DNA of 36,439 nt, from the NCBI GenBank assembly GCA_051859505.1, contig JBHYFN010000037.1:1-36439 (forward strand), in the 5' to 3' direction. The notes below the pieces were generated by a model that was not told the DNA's origin, did not search any database, and worked only from the letters and a program-made list of their open reading frames with translations. A program made the translations under genes and the position numbers. This DNA comes from JAFIEN01 sp051859505. GTDB taxonomy: Bacteria; Pseudomonadota; Alphaproteobacteria; Rhodobacterales; Rhodobacteraceae. Every line of letters starts with the position of its first letter. Position 1 is the first letter of the stretch. Shown in pieces: positions 1-7,517 of the stretch.

Positions 1-75
1 GAAATTTGGCCAAATTTCCGGCGGCCCTACGGCTGGCGTCGGGAGAGGGGACGCGGAAATTCTGCAAATTTCCGC
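1..75. repeat. Pair of AAATTT-type palindromes downstream of lipA
   Basis: Positions 1-18 are a perfect 18-base palindrome, GAAATTTGGCCAAATTTC. Positions 53-75 hold a second inverted repeat with arms CGGAAATT (54-61) and AATTTCCG (67-74) around CTGCA. They lie just past the lipA stop codon and could act as a 3'-end hairpin or terminator for that minus-strand gene. A close relative of the first palindrome recurs at 28724-28747, also just past the end of a minus-strand gene. The first copy touches the window edge, so its full extent is unknown. Confidence 0.7.
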
Positions 76-81
76 CCGCCC

Positions 82-1029
82 CTAGCGGCCCAGCCGTTCG
101 AGCCTCGCCGCCCGCAGCCGGGCGAAATCATCGCCCGCATGATAGGACGACCGCGTCAGCGGCGTGGCCGAGACCATCAGGAACCCCTTGCCATAGGCCG
201 CCGCCTCGAAGGCGGCGAATTCCTCGGGCGTCACGAAGCGATCCACGGCGTGATGCCGGGGCGTGGGCTGCAGATACTGCCCGATGGTCAGGAAATCCAC
301 ATCCGCCGCCCGCAGATCGTCCATCACCTGCAGAACCGCCTGCCGATCCTCGCCCAGCCCGACCATGATGCCGGATTTGGTGAACATCGCCGGGTCGATC
401 TCCTTCACCCGCTGCAACAGCCGCAACGAGGCGAAGTAGCGCGCGCCGGGGCGGACCTGCGGATAAAGGCCCGGCACGGTTTCAAGATTGTGGTTGAACA
501 CATCGGGCCGCGCCGCGACCACCTCTTCGACGACCGAAGGGGCGCATTTCAGGAAATCCGGCGTCAGGATCTCGATCGTGGTGCCGGGCGATTGCTGCCG
601 GATGGCGCGGATCGTCTGGGCGAAATGCGCCGCCCCCCCATCTTCAAGGTCGTCGCGGTCGACGCTGGTGATGACCACATGGTTCAGCCCCAGCTTCTTG
701 ACCGCATCCGCCACCCGGCCCGGCTCGAACGGATCCAGAGCCTCGGGCCGCCCCGTGGCCACATTGCAGAAACTGCAGCCCCGCGTGCAGATCTCGCCCA
801 TGATCATCATGGTCGCGTGGCCCTGGCTCCAGCATTCGCCCACATTGGGGCAGCCGGCCTCTTCGCAGACCGTGACCAGGCGGTTCGCGCGCAGGATCTC
901 GCGCGTGGTCCTGTAGCCTTCCGAGGTCGGCGCCTTCACCCGGATCCAGGACGGCTTTTTCGGCTGGGCCGTCTCTGGCCGATGTGCCTTTTCGGGATGC
1001 CGCTTCTCAGGAATTTTCAGATCGCGCAA
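82..1029 (-). CDS. lipA: Lipoyl synthase (radical SAM)
   Basis: LipA inserts two sulfurs into protein-bound octanoyl groups to make the lipoyl cofactor of pyruvate and 2-oxoglutarate dehydrogenases and the glycine cleavage system. The 315-residue product is of normal family length. It shows the auxiliary cluster cysteines C55, C60 and C66 (CEEAGCPNVGEC), the radical-SAM motif CTRGCSFC at residues 81-88, and the C-terminal RSSYHAG region that carries the conserved serine ligand. I place the start at the TTG at 1029-1027, because the protein then begins RDLKIPEKRHPEKAHRP, as I remember for rhodobacterial LipA, and GGAGAG lies about 8 bases upstream. The reading frame is open further upstream (to 1122), but that extension does not look like LipA. 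The neighbour efp is on the same strand but separated by a terminator. Confidence 0.96.
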   Translation of the reverse strand: MRDLKIPEKRHPEKAHRPETAQPKKPSWIRVKAPTSEGYRTTREILRANRLVTVCEEAGCPNVGECWSQGHATMMIMGEICTRGCSFCNVATGRPEALDPFEPGRVADAVKKLGLNHVVITSVDRDDLEDGGAAHFAQTIRAIRQQSPGTTIEILTPDFLKCAPSVVEEVVAARPDVFNHNLETVPGLYPQVRPGARYFASLRLLQRVKEIDPAMFTKSGIMVGLGEDRQAVLQVMDDLRAADVDFLTIGQYLQPTPRHHAVDRFVTPEEFAAFEAAAYGKGFLMVSATPLTRSSYHAGDDFARLRAARLERLGR

Positions 1030-1146
1030 TTTTTCATCTCTCCCGCGGTTGGCGTGAATGTATATCACCAAGACGCGGGCGCAACTCCCGGAGCATGCGG
1101 CCCTGCCATGCGCGAGCCGCAATGCCCCGGGCAGCCCGAAACAACG

Positions 1147-1172
1147 AAAGGGCGAGCCTCATCCCGCCCTTT
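1147..1172 (-). terminator. Rho-independent-like terminator of efp
   Basis: The arms AAAGGGCG (1147-1154) and CGCCCTTT (1165-1172) form an 8-bp stem with a 10-base loop. On the minus strand the stem is followed by the T-rich stretch TTTCGTTGTTTC. It lies 40 bases beyond the efp stop, between efp and lipA. Confidence 0.6.
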
Positions 1173-1212
1173 CTGTCCCAAAGTCGGCTTGCCGCAACCG
1201 CGGCAGCGGGGC

Positions 1213-1779
1213 TCAGTCCTTGGCCCGCTCCACATAGGAATTGTCCTCGGTATTGACGACGATCCGCGTGCCCACCCCGATATGCGGCGGCACCATCACC
1301 CGGATCCCGTTGTCGCAGGTCGCCGGCTTGTAGGAGGACGAGGCCGTCTGCCCCTTGACCACCGGCTCGGTCTCGACCACTTCGACCGTCACCTTCTGCG
1401 GCAGTTCGATGGCGATGGCGACCTCCTGATAGGTCTTGATGAAGACCCGGACGCCTTCCTTCAGAAAGACCTTCTGATCGCCCACGATGTCTTCGCCCAC
1501 GGTGATCTGCTCATAGGTCTCGGGCTCCATGAAGTGATAGCCCTCACCATCCTCGTAAAGGAAATCATAGGCGCGTTCGTCCACATGGGCCCGCTCGACC
1601 TGCTCGGTCGTCTTGTAGCGCTCGCTCACCTTCACCCCGTCCGAGATGCGGCGCATGTCGATCTGGGTCGTGGGCGTGCCCTTGCCGGGGTGGAAATTCT
1701 CGGCCGTCAGCACGACATAAAGACGGCCCTCCACTTCGACGACATTTCCCTTGCGCAGGCTCGATGCGATGACTTTCAC
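1213..1779 (-). CDS. efp: Elongation factor P
   Basis: EF-P binds ribosomes stalled at proline runs and stimulates peptide-bond formation. The 188-residue length fits the family exactly. The start is the GTG at 1779-1777 (protein begins MKVIASSLRKG), with AAGGAG 9 bases upstream; the frame is open further upstream but unrelated to EF-P. The domain I loop reads HPGKGTP, with Lys33 at the tip. This is the residue that becomes beta-lysylated in EpmA-type organisms, which agrees with the epmA-like gene transcribed divergently 127 bases away. The C-terminal OB-fold regions are complete (ending in NTEDNSYVERAKD). Confidence 0.96.
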   Translation of the reverse strand: MKVIASSLRKGNVVEVEGRLYVVLTAENFHPGKGTPTTQIDMRRISDGVKVSERYKTTEQVERAHVDERAYDFLYEDGEGYHFMEPETYEQITVGEDIVGDQKVFLKEGVRVFIKTYQEVAIAIELPQKVTVEVVETEPVVKGQTASSSYKPATCDNGIRVMVPPHIGVGTRIVVNTEDNSYVERAKD

Positions 1780-1906
1780 GGGGCGGGCTCCTTGAATTTC
1801 GGGGGGCCTGCGGGATAAGCAGGCGGGATTGGCGCTGCCCCTAGCCGATTTGCGCGCAAAGAGCCAGACGAAAGCCCCGGATAAAGGCCCCCATGCCCAT
1901 CCCGCC

Positions 1907-2974
1907 ATGCCTGCCCCCGTCATGCCGCCCCCTGCCCTGACGCCCCGCCCCTGGTGGCACCGGGATCGCCACGCCGACCGGCGCCCTGCCCTGCTTGCGC
2001 GCGCGCGGATCATGGCGGCGCTCCGGCGCTGGTTCGAGGCGCAGGCGTTCCTCGAGATCGACCCGGGCGCGGTGCAGCGCTCGCCCGGGAACGAGGTCCA
2101 TCTGCATGCCTTCGCCACAAAGGCGATCCGGCCCGATGGCACGGCAGAGCCGCTCTACCTCCACACATCGCCCGAATTCGCGATGAAAAAGCTCCTCGCC
2201 GCGGGCGAGCCCCGGATCCATGCCTTCGCCCATGTCTGGCGCAACCGCGAACGCGGGGCCCTGCATGCGCCCGAATTCACCCTGCTGGAATGGTACCGCG
2301 CCGATACGGGCTACGAGGTGCTGATGCAGGATTGCGCCGAGATCCTCGCGGCGGCAGCGCGGGCCGCGGGAACCGAGGTTCTGCGCTACCGCGACAGAAG
2401 CTGCGACCCGTTCGTCCCCCCCGAACGCATCGACGTGACCGAGGCCTTCCAGCGCCATGCCGGGATCGACCTTGCCGCCACGATCCGCCCCGACGGCAGC
2501 ACCGATGCCCCCGCCCTCGCCCGACAGCTTGAGGCGCAGGGCCTGCGGGTGGCGGCGGATGACAGCTGGTCCGACCTCTTCTCGCGCGCGCTGTCGGAAC
2601 GGGTCGAGCCGCATCTGGGCCATGGCCGGCCGACGCTTCTGGACCGCTATCCGCTGGCCGAAGGCGCCCTCGCCCGGCCTTGCCCTGACGCGCCGCACCT
2701 GGCCGAAAGGTTCGAGCTTTATGCCTGCGGCGTGGAGCTGGCGAATGGCTTTGGCGAGTTGACCGATCCGGTCGAACAACGCCGCCGGTTCACGGCGGAC
2801 ATGGCCGAAAAGGTCCGCATTCATGGCGAAAGCTACCCGTTGGACGAGGATTTCCTCGCCGCCCTCGCCGAGATGCCGGCGGCCTCTGGCATCGCCCTTG
2901 GCCTTGACCGATTGGTGATGCTCGCCACGGCCGCGCCGCGGATCGACGATGTGATCTGGACCCCCTTTCCCTGA
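1907..2974 (+). CDS. epmA: EF-P--(R)-beta-lysine ligase EpmA (PoxA/GenX/YjeA family)
   Basis: This is a class II lysyl-tRNA-synthetase-like enzyme without an anticodon-binding domain. The family activates (R)-beta-lysine and attaches it to the conserved lysine of EF-P. From the chosen ATG (1907) the protein has 355 residues, a little longer than E. coli EpmA (325). Visible motifs are LHTSPEFAMKKLLAAG (residues 85-100), the motif 2 region with R112 and E115 (WRNRERGALHAPEFTLLEWYR) and motif 3 GIALGLDRLVML (328-339). The start is uncertain: no good ribosome site precedes 1907, and ATG 1922 is also possible, while the frame is open from 1829. It is divergent from efp, its expected substrate gene. 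The partner lysine 2,3-aminomutase epmB is not in this window. Confidence 0.9.
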   Translation: MPAPVMPPPALTPRPWWHRDRHADRRPALLARARIMAALRRWFEAQAFLEIDPGAVQRSPGNEVHLHAFATKAIRPDGTAEPLYLHTSPEFAMKKLLAAGEPRIHAFAHVWRNRERGALHAPEFTLLEWYRADTGYEVLMQDCAEILAAAARAAGTEVLRYRDRSCDPFVPPERIDVTEAFQRHAGIDLAATIRPDGSTDAPALARQLEAQGLRVAADDSWSDLFSRALSERVEPHLGHGRPTLLDRYPLAEGALARPCPDAPHLAERFELYACGVELANGFGELTDPVEQRRRFTADMAEKVRIHGESYPLDEDFLAALAEMPAASGIALGLDRLVMLATAAPRIDDVIWTPFP

Positions 2975-2985
2975 TCCGGCCCCCC

Positions 2986-3759
2986 TCACCCTGCCCCGGC
3001 CTGCAGGCAGTCGCGCCACAGATCGACCACCGGACCCGCAAGTTCCGCCGAAAACCGCAAGAGAACCCGGCTTTCGCCCGCGATCACGATCACGGTCGCA
3101 AAGCGCGCGCTGCCGTCGTCGCCGGAAAGCAGCAGGATGAACCGGGCCGGCCCCCCGACCATGCCCGAGGCCAGAAGCCCCCCCTGCAGCGAGGCGGCGA
3201 AATCCACCAGCGGGCCAAGCGCCTCTTCCGCGCCATCGACCTGCACGACCTCCCCGCGCTCGAAGTGCAGAAGCGCGGCATCGCCCGGGTCGATGGCCGC
3301 GAGGAACTGCGACAGCACCTGCTCGGGATCCGCAGGCGGGCGGCGGTGCAACTCGGCCAGATGGGAGGCCGCAACGCCGGGCCCGCCCGGGGCCTCTCCC
3401 AGGGGCCGCCAAAGAAGCAGGACCGGGCCCGAGGCGATCCGGGCGAGGCTTGCCAGAACGGCCGGCGCCTCGTCACGGGTCACGGCCTGCAGGGGGCCTT
3501 CGGTGCCCGGCCCGATGGCCAGCACCCGGCCCCGGGCAATGTCGAGCGTCAGATCCCGCCCCCCTTCCCCCGTCAGGACAAGCCGGCGCGGCAGGATCGT
3601 GCCGGCGATCCTGTCCAGCAAGGCCCCGAGCGGATCGTCACCGGCGCCCCCCCCGCCCGGATCGGCCGACAGCGGATGCGGCCCCGGGCCGCGCGGCGCC
3701 GGTGCAAGACAGGCGCGCAGGGCCCGCTGAAAATCCTCGCGGCGGGTCGAGGCGTTCAT
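2986..3759 (-). CDS. Conserved-looking protein with Roadblock-like C-terminus (last gene of the dynamin operon)
   Basis: I do not recognise this 257-residue protein as a named family. The N-terminal 45 residues are Pro/Gly-rich and probably disordered. A beta-rich region follows (RRLVLTGEGGRDLTLDIARGRVLAIG, about 58-83), then a helical stretch. The C-terminal part, about residues 160-252, resembles the protein encoded just upstream: FATVIVIAGESRVLLRF (220-236) against FAAVILSGAETEVFLRA there, with the same preceding strand-helix order. I infer a second, divergent Roadblock/LC7-like or profilin-like domain. Its ATG overlaps the upstream stop by four bases (3756-3759), so it is probably translationally coupled. 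It ends 11 bases from the convergent epmA stop. No signal peptide or membrane segment is visible, so it is likely cytosolic. Confidence 0.8.
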   Translation of the reverse strand: MNASTRREDFQRALRACLAPAPRGPGPHPLSADPGGGGAGDDPLGALLDRIAGTILPRRLVLTGEGGRDLTLDIARGRVLAIGPGTEGPLQAVTRDEAPAVLASLARIASGPVLLLWRPLGEAPGGPGVAASHLAELHRRPPADPEQVLSQFLAAIDPGDAALLHFERGEVVQVDGAEEALGPLVDFAASLQGGLLASGMVGGPARFILLLSGDDGSARFATVIVIAGESRVLLRFSAELAGPVVDLWRDCLQAGAG

Positions 3760-4160
3760 GGGGCGTCTCCTGCCGCGCCGCTCTCGCCCTCCGCATCCTG
3801 CAACTCCGCAACGATCGGTGCCGAGGCGTCGATCAGCTCTTCAAGGGAAAGCGCCCCCCCGCCATGCGCGCAAAGCGCCTCGCTCGCCCCCGCCCGCAGA
3901 AAGACCTCGGTCTCCGCCCCGGAGAGGATCACCGCGGCGAACGTCGCGCTGTCGGGCCCCTCGGCCCGTGCCAGCGCCTGGGCAACCTCACCGACCAGCA
4001 GCAGCGCGGCGTTTTCGCCAAGTTGATCCATCTGCTCGCGCGGCACCCGGTCCGCGGTGGCCGCGCACAGCACCATCCGCGTGGCCAGGTCGACCAGCGC
4101 AAGGTTATCGCATCCCCGCAGCCTCTGGCGCAGCCGCGAAAGTTGGTTCTGCATCGACAT
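3756..4160 (-). CDS. Roadblock/LC7-like domain protein
   Basis: A small 134-residue, probably cytosolic protein. The pattern NLALVDLATRMVLCAAT, then a helix (REQMDQLGENAALLLVGEVAQAL), then FAAVILSGAETEVFLRA (74-90) and a C-terminal helix (LEELIDASAPIVAELQ) fits the strand-strand-helix-strand-strand-helix order of Roadblock/LC7 domains. Members of that family, such as MglB, act as regulators of small GTPases. The family call is by pattern only and is moderate. The ATG at 4160 is chosen because GGGG lies about 7 bases upstream and the domain starts immediately; an in-frame ATG at 4208 would add 16 residues with no family character. It follows the smaller dynamin-type GTPase gene by roughly 90 bases and overlaps the next gene by four bases. 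Partnership with the adjacent GTPases is inferred. Confidence 0.72.
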   Translation of the reverse strand: MSMQNQLSRLRQRLRGCDNLALVDLATRMVLCAATADRVPREQMDQLGENAALLLVGEVAQALARAEGPDSATFAAVILSGAETEVFLRAGASEALCAHGGGALSLEELIDASAPIVAELQDAEGESGAAGDAP

Positions 4161-4249
4161 GCCCGACCCCGGTTCTCCGGCCGCTCGACAGCCGGTTGCG
4201 GGGAGCATGACCCGAAATGGTGAATCCTTGGTGTCTTGCCGGGCGGTTC

Positions 4250-5320
4250 TCAGTCCTTTCTGTCGCGGATCAGCGATCGGAAGGCCAGGATCTGGGGATC
4301 CGCCTGATCTTCCGGGGGGCGCGTCCGGCCCGGCCCCCGCGACAGCGACAGCGAGACCCGACGCGGCACGACGGCCGCCTGGGCGGGGCCGCTCTCTCCC
4401 GTTCCCGATGCCGTGCCTGATCCCGCACCTTCCCGCGCGCCCGCCCCCGTTTCCGACCGGGCCGGCAGGTCAGCCCGGGGGGCATGGGCGGCGCGGGCCT
4501 CGCTTCGATCCGGGTCGTCATGGCCCCGGCTTTCCAGCCCGGCCAGCACCTCCTCCACCGCGCAAAAGAGATCGGCCCCCCCGCTCTCCTGCCAGTCGCG
4601 CGGCGTGTCGCGCCCCTCCTTGGCCCGGAGCAGCGAAACCGGGATCGGCGGACGCGCGAAACACTCCGCCGTTTCGGCGCCCAGCCGGCGCAAGAGCCGG
4701 ACCCTGTCCTGAGCCGAGGCCACCTTGTCGATCCGCGTCACAAGCAGCAGGCTGCGGTCGCGCACGCTTTTCGCCACGGTTTCCCAGACCGCGGCCTCGC
4801 TCTGGCGCCAGGCCTGGGTGGCATGGGTGCACCACAGAACCGCATCCGCCTGGGGCAGGAGGTCCTGCCAGAAGGCGACCGGCATGTTGGGATCGGAAAT
4901 CCCCGGCATGTCGATCAGGTCGCATCGCGCCAGGAACGGCACCGTCAGAGGCATCTTCACATAGGATGTCTCGGACAGGGGCAGCCGGTGCAGTTCAGCG
5001 GGATCGAGCCGGCTTTCGGCCCCCTCGCGGTCGACCCGGATCATCGGCCCCGTCCCATGCGTCAACCAGATCGGCGGCAGTTCGGTCGCCGTGACCTGAA
5101 CCGGCAGGTGATCGATGCCCAGCAGCAGATTGGCAAGCGTGCTCTTGCCGGCGCTGAATTCCCCCATCAGTGCGATCCGGGGGCGGCGGGCAGCCTCTGT
5201 CCGGCCGCGGGCCTGGCCCGGATCCGCCGCGGGATCCTCTGCGGCATCCGGTGGGTCGTTCGGGCCGGAAGGCGCGCCCATCGCATCACCTGCACCTGAG
5301 GAAAATTGCACCCGTGTCAT
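4250..5320 (-). CDS. Small dynamin-family GTPase
   Basis: A 356-residue GTPase with all nucleotide-binding motifs: P-loop GEFSAGKS (53-60), switch I TATELPP (T77/T79), G3 DMPG (137-140) and G4 TRID (195-198). P-loops of the GEFSAGKST type and a threonine-rich switch I are typical of bacterial dynamin-like proteins. It lacks the long helical stalk usual in that family: after the G domain (about 45-265) there is only a Pro/Arg/Ala-rich, probably disordered tail. The first 45 residues are also low-complexity. Its ATG overlaps the stop of the large dynamin-like gene (5317-5320), suggesting co-translation and possibly a heteromeric complex. No membrane segment is visible. It might instead be a regulatory G domain for the larger partner. 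Confidence 0.88.
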   Translation of the reverse strand: MTRVQFSSGAGDAMGAPSGPNDPPDAAEDPAADPGQARGRTEAARRPRIALMGEFSAGKSTLANLLLGIDHLPVQVTATELPPIWLTHGTGPMIRVDREGAESRLDPAELHRLPLSETSYVKMPLTVPFLARCDLIDMPGISDPNMPVAFWQDLLPQADAVLWCTHATQAWRQSEAAVWETVAKSVRDRSLLLVTRIDKVASAQDRVRLLRRLGAETAECFARPPIPVSLLRAKEGRDTPRDWQESGGADLFCAVEEVLAGLESRGHDDPDRSEARAAHAPRADLPARSETGAGAREGAGSGTASGTGESGPAQAAVVPRRVSLSLSRGPGRTRPPEDQADPQILAFRSLIRDRKD

Positions 5321-7395
5321 CCTGCAAACCTCTCGAACTCCGTGACCAGCCGGTCACGTTCCTCGCGGCGCCGCGTGGCCGCCGCCAATCCGGTCGCTTC
5401 GCGCAAGACCTCCGACCCCGCGGCGGGGGGCGCTTGCGCAAGGCTGACGATGGTCTCGCGCTGTTCCCGCAAAACCCCCTCCAACTGGGCGCGCAGGGCG
5501 GCGTTGAACTCGGGCAGCTGCTCTTTCTGGAGGCTGTCGAGCATCCGCATCGTCTCGGCGGCGATCAGCGCCTCGAACTTTTCGGCGAAGGCGCCATAGC
5601 CGCGGGCCCGGAACCAGAGGCTGCGCCACCAGCCGGCCTGAAGGTCAAGCGCGATGGTCTGGGCCAGGGTGACGGGCGGCGGCACCGGGGGCGGATCGGG
5701 GTAGTGGATCGCGGCCTTGTCGGTGCCCAGATCGACCAGCCGGCCCAGGATCCTGCCCATCCCCTCGGCCGCGCTGGTCTGGGCGGCCAGGAGCGCGCGC
5801 TGCAGATCCGCGCCGCATTTCAGATAGTTGGATCGCAGAAGGACGCGCAGACCATCGGCCCCATAGGTCCAGGGGCTGCGCTCTCCATACGCCTCGAGAT
5901 GGGTGACGAGCGAGGCCGTGGCCCGGTCGAGGAAATGGCGATGCGCGCGGCCGATCCGTTCGGTGAAACGGTGCAGTGCCGCCTCGCTTTCGGAGTCGAA
6001 GGCGGCGAGGGCCGTTCGGCTAACCTCGTCACACTGCCGGGCGATCTCGGCGGGGGGCGGCGCATCGGAGCGGCGCCGCGCGACCGCAGCGTTGGGGCCA
6101 GAGGCCTCAATCCCCAGGCCCGTCAGAAGGTTGAGCGCCCCCCGGGCGACCTTCTGCAATGCCTCTTCGGCCTGACCCGCACGGATCCGCCGCGCAAGGC
6201 CCCGGCCAAGCGCCGCAATGCCCGACAATTCCCACACAAGATCAACCGTTTCCGAGGCGGCCGGGGCGTCGTCCTTGTCGTGCAACCGGGCATCGGCCCA
6301 GTTCAGAAGGGCCGCCGCGCTGTCGGGGGGCAGACGTTCGAAACCGCCGCCCAGACAGGCCTCGGCCCAAAGGGCGCTTCCGAAAATGACCTCGGCCTCG
6401 GCGGGGCCTTCATGATCGGCCAGCGTTTCGCGGATCCGGGCAAGGATCAACGGCACTTCCTTGCCCGGATCGGCAAGCTCGTCGATGCGGTTGACGAAGA
6501 TGATCACATCCCGCGCCCGCACATTGGCGATCATCCGCACGAGGGCCAGATCCATCGCCGTCATGGCCTGCGGCGCGGAAAAGACCACGACGCAAAGCCG
6601 GCTGTCGCGGATCGCCGCGATGGTGATCTGTTCGCGCATCATGAAGGTGTCGTTCACGCCGGGGGTGTCGCGCAGGCAGAGGGCGACCGGGATCCCCGGT
6701 GTCGGCAGGGTGATGTCGGCGCTGCGCGTGATATCCGCGAACCGGCCCTGCCGGTCATCGGCCACGGCGCCAAGATCGGGATCGTCGCCCAGGCAGACAT
6801 ACCGCTCGATCAGCGCGGCATCGAGATGGTCATAGTCATGTTCCTGCCCCATCAGCAGCTCGAACCGGCGGCCGAGGCGCTTTCTTGACCGTTCGCGCAT
6901 CCGGGTGATCTGGTCGCGGACCCGGGCCAGATCGTCATCGGCCCCGGCGCGGGCCGCCAGCTCTCCCAGCCGGCCGCCGCTTTCGATCAGCCGCTGCCAT
7001 TCGCCTTCATCGAAGAACCGGAACCTTGCGCCGGCCCGCCGATCCGGCCCCGGCGGCCCGAGGTGAAGCGAGGTGACCACCGAGGTCCAGGGATTGACAT
7101 CGGCCGGCAGAAGGCCGGGCCAACCGATCAAGGCGTTCAGCAGCGTCGTCTTGCCCGCCTTGACCTGCCCGATCAGCGTCACGTTGGGTTCAGAGAGGTC
7201 GATCTGGCGCATCAACCTGTCGGTGCTGCGCGCCATGCTTCGCCCGCCCAGATCCTCCAGATCCGTCAGGGCCTTGCGCAATTCGGCCCGTCGGTGGGCA
7301 AGCTGCCGCAACTCCTCGAGCCCGGCGCCGACGAGCCGCGCGCGCAGGCTGCTGCCGGGCGTTTCATGCGGGAAGATGGCCCCGGGGACGCTCAT
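5317..7395 (-). CDS. Large dynamin-like GTPase
   Basis: A 692-residue protein with dynamin-like architecture. It has an N-terminal helical segment (about 15-65), then a G domain with P-loop GQVKAGKT (76-83), switch I NPWTSVVTSLHLG (T104), G3 DTPG (243-246) and G4 NRID (302-305), then a long mainly helical C-terminal half. Residues 585-612 contain an aromatic, amphipathic stretch (AGWWRSLWFRARGYGAF) that could be a membrane-binding paddle. Dynamin-like proteins use GTP to bend, fuse or guard membranes. I start at ATG 7395, whose bases overlap the stop of an upstream 41-codon ORF; the frame is open to 7755, but that part lies inside the preceding gene and is Arg/Ser-rich shadow sequence. GGGGGCGGGC lies directly upstream. 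A membrane-remodelling role is inferred from the family. Confidence 0.9.
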   Translation of the reverse strand: MSVPGAIFPHETPGSSLRARLVGAGLEELRQLAHRRAELRKALTDLEDLGGRSMARSTDRLMRQIDLSEPNVTLIGQVKAGKTTLLNALIGWPGLLPADVNPWTSVVTSLHLGPPGPDRRAGARFRFFDEGEWQRLIESGGRLGELAARAGADDDLARVRDQITRMRERSRKRLGRRFELLMGQEHDYDHLDAALIERYVCLGDDPDLGAVADDRQGRFADITRSADITLPTPGIPVALCLRDTPGVNDTFMMREQITIAAIRDSRLCVVVFSAPQAMTAMDLALVRMIANVRARDVIIFVNRIDELADPGKEVPLILARIRETLADHEGPAEAEVIFGSALWAEACLGGGFERLPPDSAAALLNWADARLHDKDDAPAASETVDLVWELSGIAALGRGLARRIRAGQAEEALQKVARGALNLLTGLGIEASGPNAAVARRRSDAPPPAEIARQCDEVSRTALAAFDSESEAALHRFTERIGRAHRHFLDRATASLVTHLEAYGERSPWTYGADGLRVLLRSNYLKCGADLQRALLAAQTSAAEGMGRILGRLVDLGTDKAAIHYPDPPPVPPPVTLAQTIALDLQAGWWRSLWFRARGYGAFAEKFEALIAAETMRMLDSLQKEQLPEFNAALRAQLEGVLREQRETIVSLAQAPPAAGSEVLREATGLAAATRRREERDRLVTEFERFAG

Positions 7396-7517
7396 GCCCG
7401 CCCCCGCCCGAAAAGGGCCAGATGGGGGCGGCGGTGACGGGGCGCGCGGGCCGAGGATATCGGCCGCAGCGGGGCCCCGTTGATCCGGGCCTGATCGGGT
7501 GGCGTCATCGCGGTCAT
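7392..7517 (-). CDS. Possible 41-residue coupled mini-ORF between pseudo-GTPase and dynamin genes
   Basis: The ATG at 7517-7515 overlaps the stop codon of the upstream gene (shared bases 7514-7517), and its own TGA (7394-7392) overlaps the ATG of the large dynamin gene. It therefore fills the 118-base gap exactly with four-base overlaps on both sides. The peptide begins MTAMTPPDQARINGAPLRP and ends LFGRGRA; it is basic and Pro/Arg-rich, with no membrane segment and no family I recognise. It may be a real small protein, or a device that carries ribosomes across the gap to couple translation of the dynamin gene. High GC makes chance ORFs common, so confidence is limited. Confidence 0.45.
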   Translation of the reverse strand: MTAMTPPDQARINGAPLRPISSARAPRHRRPHLALFGRGRA

